Below are positions 63,235 through 64,000 of a stretch of DNA of 64,000 nt, piece by piece. The stretch covers positions 620,001 through 684,000 of the forward strand of contig NZ_CP070978.1 of NCBI RefSeq assembly GCF_018417535.1, read 5' to 3'. The DNA is from Burkholderia pyrrocinia. GTDB lineage: Bacteria; Pseudomonadota; Gammaproteobacteria; Burkholderiales; Burkholderiaceae. The notes under the pieces are model-generated. The model ran no database searches and was not told the origin of the DNA. It saw only the letters and a program-made list of their open reading frames with translations. Both the position numbers and the translations under genes were made by a program. Positions within the stretch are counted from its first letter, which is position 1. The number at the start of each line of letters is the position of its first letter.

Positions 63235-64000
63235 TCAGCCCTTCACCGCATGCTTCGCGGTCGTCGGCCGCGCGTCGTCATCGTCGTCGTGCCGCCGCGT
63301 CGCCTGCTGCGTGTCGCCCGGCCGCACCGGGTACGCCTTCGCACCCATCAGCCCCTTCCACAGCACCTTGTTGTATGCGACCGCATCGAGCCGGTCCTCG
63401 ACTGAGAAGTCCATCCCGCGCGTGACCGCTGCCCAGTAGCGCATCCCGTGCGTCGGCTTCAACGCGGCCGTCTTGATGTCGCCCGCCGGGATCGGCAACT
63501 GCGTATTCGCGAGCAGGCCCGACGCGACCGCCTTGTACGTCCACTTCGACTGACTCATGTCGAACACGTCGGTCATCGGCCCTTGCGTCGCGTCGAACAG
63601 CCCGAGGTGATCGAGATTCAGCACCTCCGTGATCGTCCGGATCATGTTGACCGTCGTGTAATGCGTGCTGACGACCGCGTTCTGCTTCACGTACGGCCCG
63701 ATCACGAATGCCGTGCTGCGATGTGCGTCGACGTGGTCCGGTCCGTCTTGCGCATCGTCCTCGACGATGAAGATCAGCGTGTCCGACGCATACGGGCTGT
63801 TCGCCAGCGTCTGCGCGACGCGGCCGACCGCATAGTCGTTGTCTGCCATGTCGAGCTCCGGCGTGTTGACGCCGTCCAGCGACGACGCAAAGCTGCCGGT
63901 ATGGTCATGCGGCAGGCGCAACAACGTCAGCGCGGGCATCTGGCCGTTGCCGACGAACTGGTTGAATTCGCGCTCCCACTCCAGCTCGCGGTACAGGTCC
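63235..64000 (-). CDS. Phosphoesterase-family protein, C-terminal part (gene runs off the right edge)
   Basis: 255 codons, open at the right edge. ALTLLRLPHDHTGSFASSLD, DNDYAVGRVAQTLANSPYAS, LIFIVEDDAQDGPDHVDAHR, then STAFVIGPYVKQNAV and STHYTTVNMIRTITEVLNLD match the metal-binding C-terminal half of phosphoesterases fused to YncE-like beta propellers. Asp and His ligands are present in EDDAQDGPDHVDAH. The C-terminus adds a charged Asp-rich tail (RRHDDDDDARPTTAKHAVKG). It belongs to the same superfamily as the lipoprotein at 10447 but a different branch. Confidence 0.83.
   Translation of the reverse strand, partial: DLYRELEWEREFNQFVGNGQMPALTLLRLPHDHTGSFASSLDGVNTPELDMADNDYAVGRVAQTLANSPYASDTLIFIVEDDAQDGPDHVDAHRSTAFVIGPYVKQNAVVSTHYTTVNMIRTITEVLNLDHLGLFDATQGPMTDVFDMSQSKWTYKAVASGLLANTQLPIPAGDIKTAALKPTHGMRYWAAVTRGMDFSVEDRLDAVAYNKVLWKGLMGAKAYPVRPGDTQQATRRHDDDDDARPTTAKHAVKG

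Noticed and set aside
1..64000. tRNA, rRNA, CRISPR arrays and prophage genes
   Set aside because: Scanned both strands by eye; none of the characteristic structures or proteins was seen, though a tool such as a covariance search was not available.

Overview
The window is high-GC DNA (strong G/C at third codon positions) whose proteins all look like those of Burkholderia, most likely the B. cepacia complex. The evidence is a Gram-negative general porin, DUF4148 and DUF1488 small proteins, a Tai4-type T6SS immunity protein, an AidA/PixA protein, and many LysR/AraC/GntR regulators divergent from small catabolic or transport operons. That mix is typical of a secondary chromosome. There are no rRNA or tRNA genes, no CRISPR array and no prophage. 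Species assignment is inference.

Layout. 1-2.5 kb: start of an amino-acid ABC binding protein, a GntR/FCD regulator and an ornithine-cyclodeaminase-like reductase. 2.6-5.5 kb: a low-oxygen cluster with a lone receiver protein, an FNR-type regulator with an iron-sulfur cysteine pattern, and a convergent operon (DUF1488, a 79-aa protein, an HPF/RaiA-like protein) preceded by a symmetric FNR-type box; a DUF488 gene follows. 5.7-9.1 kb: aromatic amino acid uptake and transamination (aroP, aminotransferase) with a divergent AsnC/Lrp regulator. 9.2-13.6 kb: EamA exporter, lipoprotein phosphoesterase, di-haem peroxidase. 13.7-15.1 kb: Tai4-type immunity gene and a DUF1493/STM2901-type pair. 15.4-23.3 kb: ClC channel, VOC protein, porin, DUF4148, LysR/FUSC pair, small secreted protein. 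23.4-27.4 kb: DmpA-type peptidase and APC permease under a divergent LuxR-type regulator. 27.5-34.9 kb: cytochrome P450 with AraC regulator, SnoaL-like protein, LysR, AEC and EamA carriers, a YxFxxD-motif secreted protein. 35-39 kb: beta-alanine catabolism (bauA, mmsA) with a divergent LysR. 39-44.8 kb: MarR/membrane/MFS operon with a striking nested palindrome, cupin, methyltransferase operon with LysR.

44.8-52.6 kb is the plastic part. It holds a LysR remnant broken by a 13-bp tandem duplication, a REC-PAS-GGDEF-EAL protein whose catalytic motifs are eroded, and then a composite transposon (49057-52572). The transposon is bounded by two different IS4/IS50-type elements, one frameshifted and one internally deleted, and the whole unit is flanked by the same 9-bp direct repeat (ccgttaact). 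Its AT-rich cargo holds an AidA/PixA-type inclusion-body gene and a divergent unknown gene. This is the most interesting object in the window.

52.8-64 kb: GlxA-type regulator with divergent SDR, a GAF-PAS-PAS-GGDEF cyclase, two tandem paralogous MFS carriers followed by a metallo-beta-lactamase-fold protein and a divergent double-IclR regulator, a tiny ORF, and the C-terminal part of a phosphoesterase running off the right edge.
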